DNA of 64,000 nucleotides from positions 39,407,937-39,471,936 of the forward strand of contig CM037830.1 in the NCBI GenBank assembly GCA_021234535.1, written 5' to 3'. Positions 60,128 to 63,719 of this stretch are shown piece after piece. The DNA is from Stichopus chloronotus (taxonomy: Eukaryota; Echinodermata; Holothuroidea; Aspidochirotida; Stichopodidae). The translations under genes and the position numbers were made by a program. The notes beneath the pieces are model-generated. The model was not told the DNA's origin. It saw only the letters and a list, made by a program, of their open reading frames with translations, and searched no databases. The first letter of the stretch is position 1; each line of letters opens with the position of its first letter.

Positions 60128-61298
60128 CCACATTATGATCATGATCATCATTATCATCTCTCAATCATAGAGACAAATTCAGATTTCGTTCCTTTCGTGT
60201 CATTGTATTAGACCGTTACGTCATCATGGGTAACCATCGAGACGCGTGGGCTTTCGGTGCCATTGATCCCTCCAGCGGAACTGCAGCAATGATGGAAGTC
60301 GCTAGAGCTTTCGGGAAATTAAAAATGCAAGGTAGGCCTATGTCTCTTGCTTCTCCATGATTGTTACTTAAATTATTCTCTCACTAAATTTCATTAATTG
60401 CCAATGAAATTAACTAGGAAAATCGGCGTAATCAGAATTTAATCAGAATTTAAGACGTCTTGCTCACAATTTTTATAAAAAAAATTGAAATTGTTTGTCA
60501 TAAATCGTTCACACTATAAATCGCCTTTTTGTCGCAATAATTGCCACTATAGTATTAAATATGGTGGCCGAATAATTTCAAAGAACATGTGCAATTTATT
60601 GTCCCAAATTAGGTTATTTCACAGCAAGTGGTCATTTGAGCTAATTGCTGTATTTCCATTCCAGAAGACTTCATCAGCACCAACATTTCAGGGTTATTTA
60701 GTTTGAAAGACGGAATACAAGAAAACTACATGCTCATTTTTACATAAATCTGCGATTTATTATTTTTTTGTGTGAAAAATTCCCTCCTACAGTTGACTCT
60801 ACTTTGGAGGCTCATCTAAAGTTTACAGTAATCTGAAATGACGTGAAAGGTGAATGAACGACAGAATTTCTGTTAGTTGTACAAGTTTGAAAATTGGCTG
60901 AAAGTTTGCGATTATTGTGAATTTTCTACACATTAAATGATCATCAACAATTTTGTTACAAATAATGAGTCACTCATCAATCAACCAATTTCTGTTTTCT
61001 TATCTTTCATTTAAAAGACGAATTTCGATTTTTTTTTTTTTTTACGCCGAAACGAAAGCTAGAATTCGAAATAAATTTGGATGAAAAAAATAGGTCACAC
61101 TTTACCCCCCCCCCCAATGTTAAAACTCAACACTGATTCCCTATTCAGTTTTCCATCCTTTTTGTTTGTTGCTTGTTTTTAATGTATCCAAATGCTTTCA
61201 TGTTGAATCTTGAAGGATGGAGGCCGAGAAGATCCATTATGTTTGGTAGCTGGGGAGCCGAGGAGTACGGTCTGATCGGATCCAGGGAATGGGTCGAG
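17759..61298 (+). CDS. NAALAD2-like: Gene model (partial): glutamate carboxypeptidase II/NAALADase-like M28B peptidase
   Basis: Nine exons give a continuous 365-codon frame; intron phases in order are 0,0,0,1,2,2,1,1. The product corresponds to the protease-associated domain and first half of the M28 peptidase domain of the FOLH1/NAALAD2/NAALADL1 family. These are type II membrane, di-zinc exopeptidases that release C-terminal glutamate from acidic peptides or folyl-polyglutamate. Visible landmarks are the substrate arginine in YRGDK, calcium ligands in DPLTPGYP, zinc ligands in GNHRD and GAIDPSSG, and the catalytic Glu plus zinc Glu in SWGAEE. GNHRD, DPSSG and WGAEE look more like NAALADL1, whereas the front half looks like FOLH1/NAALAD2, so the ortholog is unsettled. 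The anchor exon, the other zinc ligands (human D453, H553) and the dimerisation domain were not found. Confidence 0.93.
17922..18727. other. Intron sequence with a family A fragment
   Basis: A short, diverged family A piece lies at about 18060-18240 (ATTGTTTTTGGTGGAGGTCA then AAGGTCATTTGGGG, and CACTATCTCAAG). No exon is seen. Confidence 0.5.
18728..18932. mobile_element. Short TIR element (MITE), complete copy
   Basis: The left end is ACAATCTTGGACAAAAT...TTGGGACA and the right end is TGTCCC...ATTTTGTCCAAGATTGT, an inverted repeat of about 28 bp with a few mismatches. The left 124 bp (18728-18851) is about 95% identical to 20506-20629. Total length is about 205 bp and no ORF belongs to it. 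The flanks do not give an obvious target duplication. Confidence 0.65.
18933..20505. other. Intron sequence, nothing named
   Basis: It holds A-rich tracts near 19318-19368 and AT-rich sequence near 19700. A segment at 19811-19890, on the reverse strand, contains a GGTTCGATTC box B-like word but no foldable tRNA that I can defend. Confidence 0.35.
20506..20629 (+). mobile_element. Truncated copy of the 18728 TIR element
   Basis: The 124 bp are collinear with 18728-18851, with about six substitutions, from ACAATCTTGGACAAAATACC to GGGGTTTCATG. The right inverted end is missing; unrelated sequence follows at CATGACAATGACTT. Confidence 0.75.
20876..21022. mobile_element. Palindromic MITE at a TA target (mariner-like)
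   Basis: TA flanks both sides (20874-20875 and 21023-21024). Ends are CACACAAAAAAAAATAAAAA and its near-complement TTTTTCTGTG. The internal arms GTGAGTCACT...ACTGAGTC...TTGTCCCCA and their reverse complements make almost the whole 147 bp a hairpin. TA duplication plus long TIRs fit a Tc1/mariner-type MITE. Confidence 0.75.
21025..25215. other. Intron sequence, no gene recognised
   Basis: About 4.2 kb precede the second exon. Short open frames (for example 23803-24087 and 24508-24702, minus strand) show no motif, and I found no repeat structure that I can name. Confidence 0.35.
25216..25356 (+). CDS. NAALAD2-like: Exon: [10 protein letters not shown]... to GIVE
   Basis: The acceptor is ATTATCAG and the donor is GTAAGT; the exon is 141 nt and in phase 0 at both ends. 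It encodes [17 protein letters not shown] and ends [14 protein letters not shown]. This parallels the family's I..EDG...(V/L)PPFSA(F/Y)S..G...E segment leading into the protease-associated domain. Compared with FOLH1 the middle is less conserved and acidic. Confidence 0.92.
25357..27246. other. Intron sequence with dispersed-repeat block
   Basis: The block 26568-26700 resembles 9409-9560. The stretch 27075-27108 (AAATTCATGCTACGCCACTT then CTG) resembles a hAT-type terminus in reverse, CAGAAGTGGCGTAGCATG; I could not pair it with a left end. Confidence 0.4.
27247..27369 (+). CDS. NAALAD2-like: Exon: [10 protein letters not shown]... to YRGDK
   Basis: The acceptor is TTTTCTGCAG and the donor AAG|GTTGGT, which is weaker than the others but the only GT that keeps phase 0. 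The exon is 123 nt. It reads [38 protein letters not shown], the core of the protease-associated domain. The Arg of YRGD aligns with human Arg210, which binds the substrate glutamate. INVT is a glycosylation sequon at the place of human Asn195. Confidence 0.95.
27370..27726. other. Short intron (357 bp)
   Basis: It contains a C-rich tract near 27392-27408 and ends with an ordinary pyrimidine-rich acceptor. Nothing else is recognised. Confidence 0.7.
27727..27907 (+). CDS. NAALAD2-like: Exon: [14 protein letters not shown]... DPLTPGYP
   Basis: The acceptor is TATAAACAG and the donor is GTAAGG; the exon is 181 nt and ends after the first base of a codon. It encodes [32 protein letters not shown] and GDPLTPGYP. 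Thr and Tyr of LTPGY align with two calcium ligands in human FOLH1 (Thr269, Tyr272). The Asn of human QRGN (Asn257) is Ser here, as in NAALADL1-type sequences. Confidence 0.95.
27908..28819. other. Start of the 16.5-kb intron; unidentified minus-strand open frame
   Basis: A 155-codon minus-strand open stretch at 28293-28760 has no motif that I recognise. It may be the distal part of the retroelement that follows, or chance. No repeat termini were identified between 27908 and 28290. Confidence 0.35.
28820..30134 (-). pseudogene. Extra 3' ORF of the retroelement (env-like position), split by a hAT insertion
   Basis: Open sequence lies on both sides of the hAT element (28820-29245 and 30058-30134). 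The reading frame is continuous across the insertion if one copy of the 8-bp duplication is disregarded. The part at 28820-29245 is cysteine-rich, with paired CDE/CFAC-type cysteines. Its position after integrase matches where Ty3/gypsy errantivirus-type elements carry an env-like gene. I see no clear signal peptide, fusion peptide or membrane anchor, so its function is not established. Confidence 0.4.
29253..30049 (+). mobile_element. Non-autonomous hAT element, copy 1 (797 bp)
   Basis: The ends are CAGTGGCGGCGCC and GCGCCGCCACTG, a 12-bp perfect TIR. The flanking 8-bp ACTTGGAA is duplicated exactly (29245-29252 and 30050-30057). It is homologous to 34257-34980 in inverted orientation. The interior has G/C homopolymers, an ACAC microsatellite and a block around 29640-29850 shared with the other copy. 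No transposase is encoded. It is younger than the retroelement it interrupts. Confidence 0.92.
30195..31544 (-). pseudogene. Retroelement integrase, degenerate
   Basis: The minus-strand frames contain, in order, an HHCC-type zinc-binding region (CLRCQ near 31030), the start of the DDE core (SLDFKSMP near 30900, first catalytic Asp) and a tail with ELIFGRKQ, near 30480, and [10 protein letters not shown]. The latter is typical of the integrase C-terminal region. Several stops and frame shifts separate the pieces, and the middle of the core is damaged. Confidence 0.8.
31545..32012. other. Retroelement linker between RNase H and integrase
   Basis: No conserved domain is seen. It has a G-tract near 31531-31540 and minus-strand Thr/Ser/Lys-rich sequence. 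It probably encodes the variable linker of the polyprotein, now decayed. Confidence 0.45.
32013..32576 (-). pseudogene. Retroelement RNase H and connection region
   Basis: The minus-strand frame reads [16 protein letters not shown], then [17 protein letters not shown]. Next comes an RNase H domain with [30 protein letters not shown] and a SYVDHSAI segment in place of the usual YTDH(S/A)(A/S)L. This is characteristic of Ty3/gypsy polyproteins. The run is nearly 190 codons without a stop, but it lies in a different frame from the RT part. Confidence 0.85.
32494..33344 (-). pseudogene. Retroelement reverse transcriptase, frameshifted
   Basis: Blocks in order on the minus strand are [40 protein letters not shown] and [12 protein letters not shown], followed by a VDLKSAF block and the catalytic region [13 protein letters not shown] near 32735. 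There the usual Y(A/V)DD is preceded by His rather than Tyr-Ala. HLIGIDNEG follows. At least two frame changes are present. Confidence 0.85.
33566..34190 (-). pseudogene. Retroelement aspartic protease region, degenerate
   Basis: Near 34090-34170 the minus strand reads [15 protein letters not shown], matching the protease LLDSGA/S motif, but with DSS instead of DSG/DTG. At 33940 a [12 protein letters not shown] block matches the conserved GxDxI segment near the protease C-terminus. The frame is broken between them, so it is non-functional. Confidence 0.65.
34257..34980 (-). mobile_element. Non-autonomous hAT element, copy 2 (724 bp), inverted relative to copy 1
   Basis: The left end is CAGTGGCGGCGCTACG and the right end is GGCGCCGCCACCG, where CTG has mutated to CCG. 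An exact 8-bp duplication TTTACGAG flanks it (34249-34256 and 34981-34988). It is inverted relative to 29253-30049; several blocks, such as the CATAAGGGAAGGGCGGG area, are nearly identical. It interrupts the retroelement between gag and protease. Confidence 0.92.
34989..35343 (-). pseudogene. Retroelement gag fragment with CCHC zinc knuckle
   Basis: The minus-strand frame contains [14 protein letters not shown] at 35101-35142, an exact Cx2Cx4Hx4C nucleocapsid zinc knuckle. It is preceded by an Arg/Gln-rich basic region ([14 protein letters not shown]) and followed by Asn/Gln-rich sequence. Capsid homology further upstream is not evident. Confidence 0.8.
35347..38400. other. Intron sequence; possible LTR and a dispersed repeat
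   Basis: The segment at about 35950-36430 may be a retroelement LTR, given its minus-strand AATAAA at 36056-36061 and its place beside gag, but it is unpaired. The segment 37835-37965 resembles 51535-51640 (GGAAGACTATCT-AGCGGAG and TTTTGGATAA-GAC...CCCCTA-ATCGCC), so it is a dispersed repeat. Poly-C/G tracts occur near 37780 and 37950. No exon is seen. Confidence 0.4.
38402..38711 (+). mobile_element. TTAA-type MITE, copy 2
   Basis: It begins AGGGAAATAAGGCGATTGTT and ends TGCCCTATTTCCAT. Flanks GTAA and TCAA are mutated forms of the TTAA target. It is collinear with copy 3 (49628-49971), for example GTGGACATAGAATGATAGAT and CAATAATTTGTTCACCCAAA. It is 310 bp with no ORF. Confidence 0.75.
38712..40413. 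other. Intron sequence, nothing named
   Basis: A 68-codon + strand open frame at 40162-40365 has no motif that I recognise. No splice-compatible peptidase exon is present. Confidence 0.35.
40414..42444 (-). pseudogene. Unrecognised coding-like segments, minus strand
   Basis: Several minus-strand stretches look protein-like but fall in different frames. They are 42220-42444, 41720-41852 ([20 protein letters not shown] and [11 protein letters not shown]), 41474-41662 ([20 protein letters not shown]), 41117-41356 (an acidic [17 protein letters not shown] region, then [19 protein letters not shown]) and 40414-40596. They could be exons of a nested antisense gene or the remains of a transposon ORF. 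I recognise no family, so I assign no function. Confidence 0.35.
42445..43215. other. Intron sequence with a short direct repeat
   Basis: ATGAAATGCAGGAATGCCGA then AGTTTGTCA is repeated in tandem at 42786-42813 and 42817-42844. Nothing else is recognised. Confidence 0.4.
43216..43830. mobile_element. TTAA-type element with 13-bp perfect TIRs
   Basis: The ends are AGGGGAAATCAGG and CCTGATTTCCCCT, flanked by TTGA on the left and TTAA on the right. At 615 bp it is non-autonomous, and the open frames inside show no transposase motif. Its TIR resembles that of the 38402/49628 MITE family (AGGGAAATAAGGCG), suggesting a related superfamily. Confidence 0.65.
43835..44400. other. Intron sequence ending in a strong acceptor
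   Basis: Nothing is recognised until the pyrimidine tract CCTTCTCTGTTTCTTCATAG that ends at 44400. Confidence 0.6.
44401..44500 (+). CDS. NAALAD2-like: Exon: [20 protein letters not shown]...
   Basis: The acceptor is TTTCTTCATAG and the donor CTCAG|GTCTGG is weak but in phase. The exon is 100 nt, entering in phase 1 and leaving in phase 2. It encodes [19 protein letters not shown] and [12 protein letters not shown], matching the family's AYR...A.GLP.IPV.PI...DA..LL block that follows GYP. The stretch has no long open frame on this strand and is easily missed. Phase, splice sites and homology all agree. Confidence 0.92.
44501..44900. other. Short intron (400 bp)
   Basis: The intron is AT-rich and has the acceptor TTTTGTTTCCAG. 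Nothing else is recognised. Confidence 0.8.
44901..44999 (+). CDS. NAALAD2-like: Exon: [16 protein letters not shown]... [10 protein letters not shown]
   Basis: The acceptor is TTTCCAG and the donor is GTAAGT; the exon is 99 nt, phase 2 in and phase 2 out. It encodes [20 protein letters not shown] and [11 protein letters not shown]. This matches the family's (K)MGG...P..W(R/Q)G.L...Y..GPGF segment. NKT, completed in the next exon, is a glycosylation sequon at the place of human Asn336. Confidence 0.93.
45000..45169. other. Intron start, nothing named
   Basis: The sequence is AT-rich after the donor site. It merges into a diverged family A fragment. Confidence 0.4.
45170..45586 (+). mobile_element. 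Family A repeat, 3' fragment (A4)
   Basis: Diverged monomer sequence includes ATATTTAGTATATGGGAGTA...GAGTACAAGAAC and AAAGATCATTTGGGGTCAAC. It ends with AAACCACAAGGCATTTGTGC then GTTCTGGTT, the counterpart of the CACAAAGCCTTTGTG hairpin and CTTTCTGGTT end of A1. The 5' end is absent. Confidence 0.55.
45629..46470 (+). repeat. Layered tetranucleotide array (CTAT/CCAT/CCGT)
   Basis: It is built of blocks. Pure CTAT occupies 45629-45660 and CCATCTAT 8-mers about 45661-45920. A mixed zone at about 45921-46092 includes a 16-bp unit CCATCGATCCATCCGT repeated about six times. CCATCCGT 8-mers run about 46092-46392, pure CTAT occupies about 46393-46413, and a decayed CCGT/CTGT tail follows. Each later 8-mer carries one CpG, making this one of the most CpG-dense segments in the window. 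Open frames in all six frames reflect the 8-bp periodicity only. Confidence 0.95.
46471..46992. other. Intron sequence with ~130-bp weak direct repeats
   Basis: GTCCCATGTGGACCCTATG appears at about 46599 and 46745, with a diverged third copy near 46885 (GTTCTATGTGGGCCCTATGG). GACACAATGTTCC and similar words also repeat. This is a short diverged tandem repeat with no gene. Confidence 0.55.
46993..47848 (+). repeat. 429-bp tandem duplication (two copies)
   Basis: Copy 1 starts TTCATACATACTTGGAAAGA at 46993 and copy 2 starts the same way at 47422. Both end AACACCTTTGAAAGTTTG (47420 and 47848). They are clearly homologous throughout with scattered substitutions and small indels, so the duplication is old. 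No ORF is conserved between the copies. Confidence 0.9.
47849..48760. other. Intron sequence with an imperfect hairpin
   Basis: The segment 48175-48226 (TTGTTAAACAAAGGAGGTT, a spacer, then AAACCTCCTTGGTTAAAC) is an imperfect stem-loop that may be a transposon end remnant. T-rich tracts lie near 48590-48610 and 48720-48732. Confidence 0.4.
48761..48919. mobile_element. Possible small palindromic repeat element
   Basis: The 9-bp ends AAGGTTAAT and ATTAACCTT enclose about 140 bp. GATCTAC near the left end and CGTAGATT near the right end extend the inverted symmetry. The centre is GC-rich (ACTCGGGCTGCGCCCTCGTG). It is unpaired elsewhere in the window, so the call is weak. Confidence 0.35.
48920..49627. 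other. Intron sequence, nothing named
   Basis: The sequence is AT-rich with no exon or repeat structure recognised. Confidence 0.35.
49628..49971 (+). mobile_element. TTAA-type MITE, copy 3 (best preserved)
   Basis: Exact TTAA lies on both sides (49624-49627 and 49972-49975). Ends are AGGGAAATAAGGCGTTTG and AACGCCCTGTTTCCCT, inverted repeats with two mismatches over 16 bp. It is 344 bp and homologous to copies at 5959-6296 (inverted) and 38402-38711. It lies 240 bp upstream of the next exon. Confidence 0.88.
50213..50298 (+). CDS. NAALAD2-like: Exon: [22 protein letters not shown]...
   Basis: The acceptor is TTTTATACAG and the donor is GTCAGT; the exon is 86 nt, phase 2 in and phase 1 out. 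It encodes [20 protein letters not shown] and TIRGSVEP. This matches the family's V.(M/V).(I/V)......YNV(I/L)G.(L/I)RG(A/S)VEPD segment, the start of the M28 catalytic domain. Confidence 0.95.
50299..50805. other. Intron sequence, nothing named
   Basis: No gene or named repeat is seen. GCAGTCGACTAGTGG near 50613 is an isolated palindromic word. Confidence 0.35.
50806..51075 (+). repeat. 15-bp minisatellite, about 18 copies
   Basis: The unit is ATGGTATGAAGTTGT, nearly perfect throughout. Variant units ending in GC and starting with GTGG occur in the same order twice (about 50925-50955 and 51000-51030), showing a 75-bp five-unit higher-order repeat. Because 15 is a multiple of three, several frames stay open; these are not genes. 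Confidence 0.95.
51076..53118. other. Intron sequence with inverted-repeat pair and dispersed repeat
   Basis: TTAGGGACTTTTCGATTT at 51894-51911 reappears inverted near 52776-52793 (AAATCGAAAAGTCTCTAA) and again at 52741-52757, so about 0.9 kb may be a degraded TIR element. The segment 51535-51640 resembles 37835-37965. A GT/GC-alternating tract lies at 52212-52236. No gene is supported. Confidence 0.45.
53119..53883 (-). mobile_element. Short LTR-like element (TRIM-like)
   Basis: Two direct repeats of about 245 bp (53119-53368 and 53638-53883) begin TGTAACGTTGCCTGCGGTAC and end GGTGGTGACCCCT. On the minus strand the repeat ends in ACA. It is followed directly at 53637 downward by TTGGTGGCAGCAACTAAG, shaped like a tRNA primer-binding site (TGG TGGCAGC). 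The internal part is about 270 bp and non-coding. An AGGGG purine run precedes both repeats on the minus strand, not only the 3' one, so the copy may be a recombined or partial unit. Confidence 0.6.
53884..54721. other. Intron sequence with ~20-bp repeat
   Basis: Units like AATGCTAACAATCAGGGGTC, AATGCTAACAATTGGAGGTC and GAAGCTAACAGTTTGAGGAA occur in tandem at about 54031-54094, preceded by a small palindrome TTAGCATTGCGCAATGCTAA at 53993-54013. No gene is recognised. Confidence 0.5.
54722..57313 (+). mobile_element. Family A composite array (A5)
   Basis: It begins with the family A head (CCCATGCCGAAGGCAAAAGG then AATC, GATGGTGATCTCGTGTGTG). Monomers continue to about 55100. Then a variant subfamily runs with GTGACGCCTACCTTGCAAAC and AAACACAATATCTCAAGAAG...AGGTCAAAAGTCATTTGG to about 56440. 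An end-like hairpin appears at about 56660-56690 (ACCACAATCCATTTGTACAT then TCTGG). A further partial copy follows to 57313. The monomers are more diverged here than at 61397-62570. Confidence 0.7.
57314..58075. other. Intron sequence, nothing named
   Basis: No gene or repeat is recognised in this interval. Confidence 0.35.
58076..58134. repeat. Perfect 28-bp inverted repeat with 3-nt loop
   Basis: The left arm 58076-58103 (TCAGGAACAGAATGGCATAT, then TTTACACT) and right arm 58107-58134 are exact reverse complements around the loop TTT. Such perfect symmetry implies recent origin or a functional hairpin. No transposon signature is seen beyond the arms. Confidence 0.97.
58135..58560. other. 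Intron sequence, nothing named
   Basis: There is a C-rich stretch near 58330-58352. No gene is recognised. Confidence 0.35.
58561..58880 (+). mobile_element. Family A repeat, 5' part only (A6)
   Basis: It has a complete head, GATTCCTTGCGGAAGCAAAAGG-AATC with GATGGTGATGTCGTGTGTG, followed by about two monomers. The first includes GAGGTCAAAGGTCGTCTGAG and GTCACCAGAGGTCAAAC. It stops within a monomer near 58880. Confidence 0.7.
58985..59250 (+). repeat. ~55-bp minisatellite
   Basis: Units like CGACTTGCGCTAACTCGACG, then TCTCGGAAAACTTTTGTAAA and TTGT, occur about five times with divergence. Each ends in a CGAGATAC or GAGTTAC word. No gene is seen. Confidence 0.65.
59251..60000. other. Intron sequence with ATT and poly-G microsatellites
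   Basis: An ATT trinucleotide run lies at about 59307-59335 and a T/G homopolymer pair at 59752-59775. Nothing else is recognised. Confidence 0.45.
60000..60135 (+). repeat. CAT/CATCAC trinucleotide microsatellite
   Basis: A long run of ATC triplets with occasional CAC and ATA interruptions, most uniform at 60070-60127. It lies about 80 bp upstream of the acceptor of the next exon, unusually close. Confidence 0.95.
60212..60331 (+). CDS. NAALAD2-like: Exon: [23 protein letters not shown]... first zinc ligands
   Basis: The acceptor is TTGTATTAG and the donor is GTAGGC; the exon is 120 nt, phase 1 in and phase 1 out. It encodes [20 protein letters not shown] and [12 protein letters not shown]. 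His of GNHRD and Asp of GAID align with the zinc ligands His377 and bridging Asp387 of human FOLH1. GNHRD and DPSSGTA resemble NAALADL1 more than FOLH1 (GGHRD, DPQSGAA). Confidence 0.96.
60332..61215. other. Intron between the two catalytic exons
   Basis: A T-rich tract at 61029-61044 and C-tract at 61105-61115 are present. The + strand open frame at 60485-60706 has no motif and is probably chance. Confidence 0.5.
61216..61298 (+). CDS. NAALAD2-like: Exon: [18 protein letters not shown]... catalytic Glu
   Basis: The acceptor is GAATCTTGAAG and the donor is GTTAGT; the exon is 83 nt, phase 1 in and phase 0 out. It encodes [20 protein letters not shown] and GSREWVE. The Glu pair aligns with human Glu424 (general base) and Glu425 (zinc ligand). 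The residue before AEE is Gly, as in NAALADL1, where FOLH1 has Asp. Exons with the remaining zinc ligands lie beyond the window. Confidence 0.95.
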
Positions 61299-61396
61299 GT
61301 TAGTTTGTTTAAACTATGGCTTTGAAAACAAACATATGTTATTGCATTATTGTAATAAGATAATGTTCTGAGAGCTCTGGAAAAATGGTCACATGG

Positions 61397-62570
61397 CATA
61401 CTGTGTGTGGGTGCGTAAGTGCGTGTGTATGTGACGCCTTGCTTGTAAACACGATATCTCAAGAAGTGTAACCATGACTGATGTCATACTTGGTGTGTGA
61501 GTTGGTTACACTAAGTAGATTATCCCTATTGTTTTTGGTGGAGGTCAAAGGTCATTTGAGGTCACCAGAGGTCAAACTGTGAAAACCTTGTAAATACGAT
61601 ATCTCAAGAACGGTAACTGTGACTGATCTCTTACTTGGTGTGATAGTTGGTCCCACTGAGTAGATGATTCCTATTGTTTTGGGTGAGGTCAAAGGTCATT
61701 TGAGGTCACCAGAGGTCAAAATGCAAAAACCTTGTAAACACGATATCTCAAGAACGGTAACTGTGACTGATGTCATACTCAATGTACGGGTTGGTCATAT
61801 TAAGTGGATAATCCCTATTATTTTAAGTGGAGGTCAAAGGTCATTTGAGATCACCAGAGATCAAACTGTGAAAACCTTGTAAACACGATATCTCCAGGAG
61901 CGTATTTGTGACCGATGTGATACTTGGTGTGTGGGTTGTTCACACTTAGTAGATGATCCCTATCGTTCTTGGTTGAGGTCAAAGGTTATTTGAGGTCACC
62001 AGAGGTCAAAATGCAGAAACATTGTAAACACGATATCTCAAGAACGATAAGTGTGAATGATGTCATACTTGGTGTATGGGTTGGTCATATTAAGTGGATG
62101 ATCCCTAAAATTTTTGGTGGAGGTCAAAGGTCATTTGAGGTCACCAGAGGTCAAAATGCAAAAACCTTGTAAATACGATATCTCAAGAACGGTAATTGTG
62201 ACTGATGTCATACTTGGTGCATGGGTTGCTCATATTAAGTAGATGATCCCTATTGTTTTGGTGGAGGTCAAAGGTCATTTGAGGTCACCCGAGGTCAAAA
62301 TGAAAACCTTGAAAACACATTACCTCCAGAAGGGTGATGATGACTGATGTCATACTTGTTATGTGGGTTGGCCATACTGGGTAGGTGATCCCTATCGCTT
62401 TTGGTGGAAGTTAAATGTCATTCGAGGTCACCAAAAATAGGTCATTTGGGGTAAAAGGCTCATTAATGTGGTGTTTCAAGCACAAGTTGATCTCACACTT
62501 GTCATGTGGGTAATTCTTGTTTTAATATAACCATATGGCAAGGAATCACAAAGCCTTTTGGCTTTCTGGT
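61397..62570 (+). mobile_element. Family A repeat, best-preserved array (A7)
   Basis: The monomer anchor ACGATATCTC recurs at about 61451, 61597, 61741, 61887, 62031 and 62175, a 144-146 bp period. In five units the block GAGGTCAAAGGTCATTTGAG-GTCACC is almost unchanged. The 3' end is CAAGGAATCACAAAGCCTTT then TGGCTTTCTGGTT, abutting family B copy B2 with no spacer. The 5' palindromic head is missing; only GTGACGCCTTGCTTGTAAAC remains. It lies about 100 bp downstream of the last visible exon. Confidence 0.88.
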
Positions 62571-63719
62571 TGGTTCCTTGCGTCAGCAAAGGAACCTATG
62601 CAGTCAGGTTGGCGTGTGTATGTGTGTGTGCGTGTGCGTGTGTGCGCGCGTGTGCGTGCGTGTGTGTGTGTGCATCTGTGACACTTGCTTAGGTACGCTC
62701 TAACTCAATAGGGGAAAGTCAGGTGAAATTCAAACTTGGTATGTAGGTTTGCCATATTGAGAAGGTGTGCCCCATTGTTTTTAGTGGAGGTCAAAGGTCA
62801 TCTGGGGGAACTGGGGGCAAAAGTCTAAAAACCTTGTTATGCTATGGATGCTCATATGTTCCATCAGTCCCCCTCCAGTGCATGGCAGTACTGCTTGAGT
62901 TAGCAGTTTCTTGATCAAATGTAAAAGCAGCAGTGCTGTTTGCAGTACTGTAGGTGGTCACACCAGACACTTTTTGGCTGGATCAGTTTACCTTCTCGTA
63001 CCTGAGTCCTAATGTGTGCATTTATGTACATGTTTTTTCAATTAGTGAGGTGGGCAGGCAACAATGAAAGAAAAGAAGTCAGTTGGTGTTCTTACCAGTT
63101 TAAACTAGACCCCAGGAGTTCCCTCCAGGGCATGCTATCAGTTTGGTGGACTTTAAAGGGGCATAGATGTGATAAACCTTATTGCAATTTGCAGAGCCCC
63201 TTCTTGAAATGAGAGATACACAGCTGTTTGTGTTTTGTAAAATGAATGAGATACTGTATTGCTGTATATTGCAGAAATCAACATCTCCAATTTATTGCAT
63301 TAATTGAAATGGCCTTTTTTTATATTTATGAACTCAGGCATATCATTTTACAGTATGTATATTTCAAGTACAAGGAACCATAGTTCCCATAGGCTGTTGT
63401 GAAATCATGCAAAATACTTCTTCTCTTACAAATTGTGTGTAACACTGTTGACGGTTGGTCACGTTAGTGCTATGGAAGTGGTTCAATATTGGTGCATGTT
63501 TGTCATGTTTGGGGTCCAATGTCTGAAATGGGCCATTTTATAAAAGCATGACATATGTTTCTGTCTCTACAGATTTTATGTCACAGTGAGGGTTCATGGT
63601 CAGAAATGGACCATATAGGCTATTGTACAAAATAATGCAATATGCTCCCTTTTGCTTCATAATTTACATTATACTCTCCATCTGTGCTAGGAACCACAGT
63701 GTCCTTGGGCTCTTGTTTT
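62571..63719 (+). mobile_element. Family B repeat, copy B2 (uninterrupted)
   Basis: The head is GGTTCCTTGCGTCAGCAAAG-GAACC with TATGCAGTCAGG, followed by a GT/GC-alternating tract (62612-62674). The body is collinear with B1, and the end is AGGAACCACAGTGTCCTTGG then GCTCTTGTTTT. It lacks the 1,711-bp insertion of B1, so it shows the empty site at about 63480-63500. Confidence 0.8.

Noticed and set aside
60485..60706. 73-codon + strand frame in the last intron
   Set aside because: No homology to the peptidase; exons 60212-60331 and 61216-61298 join perfectly without it.
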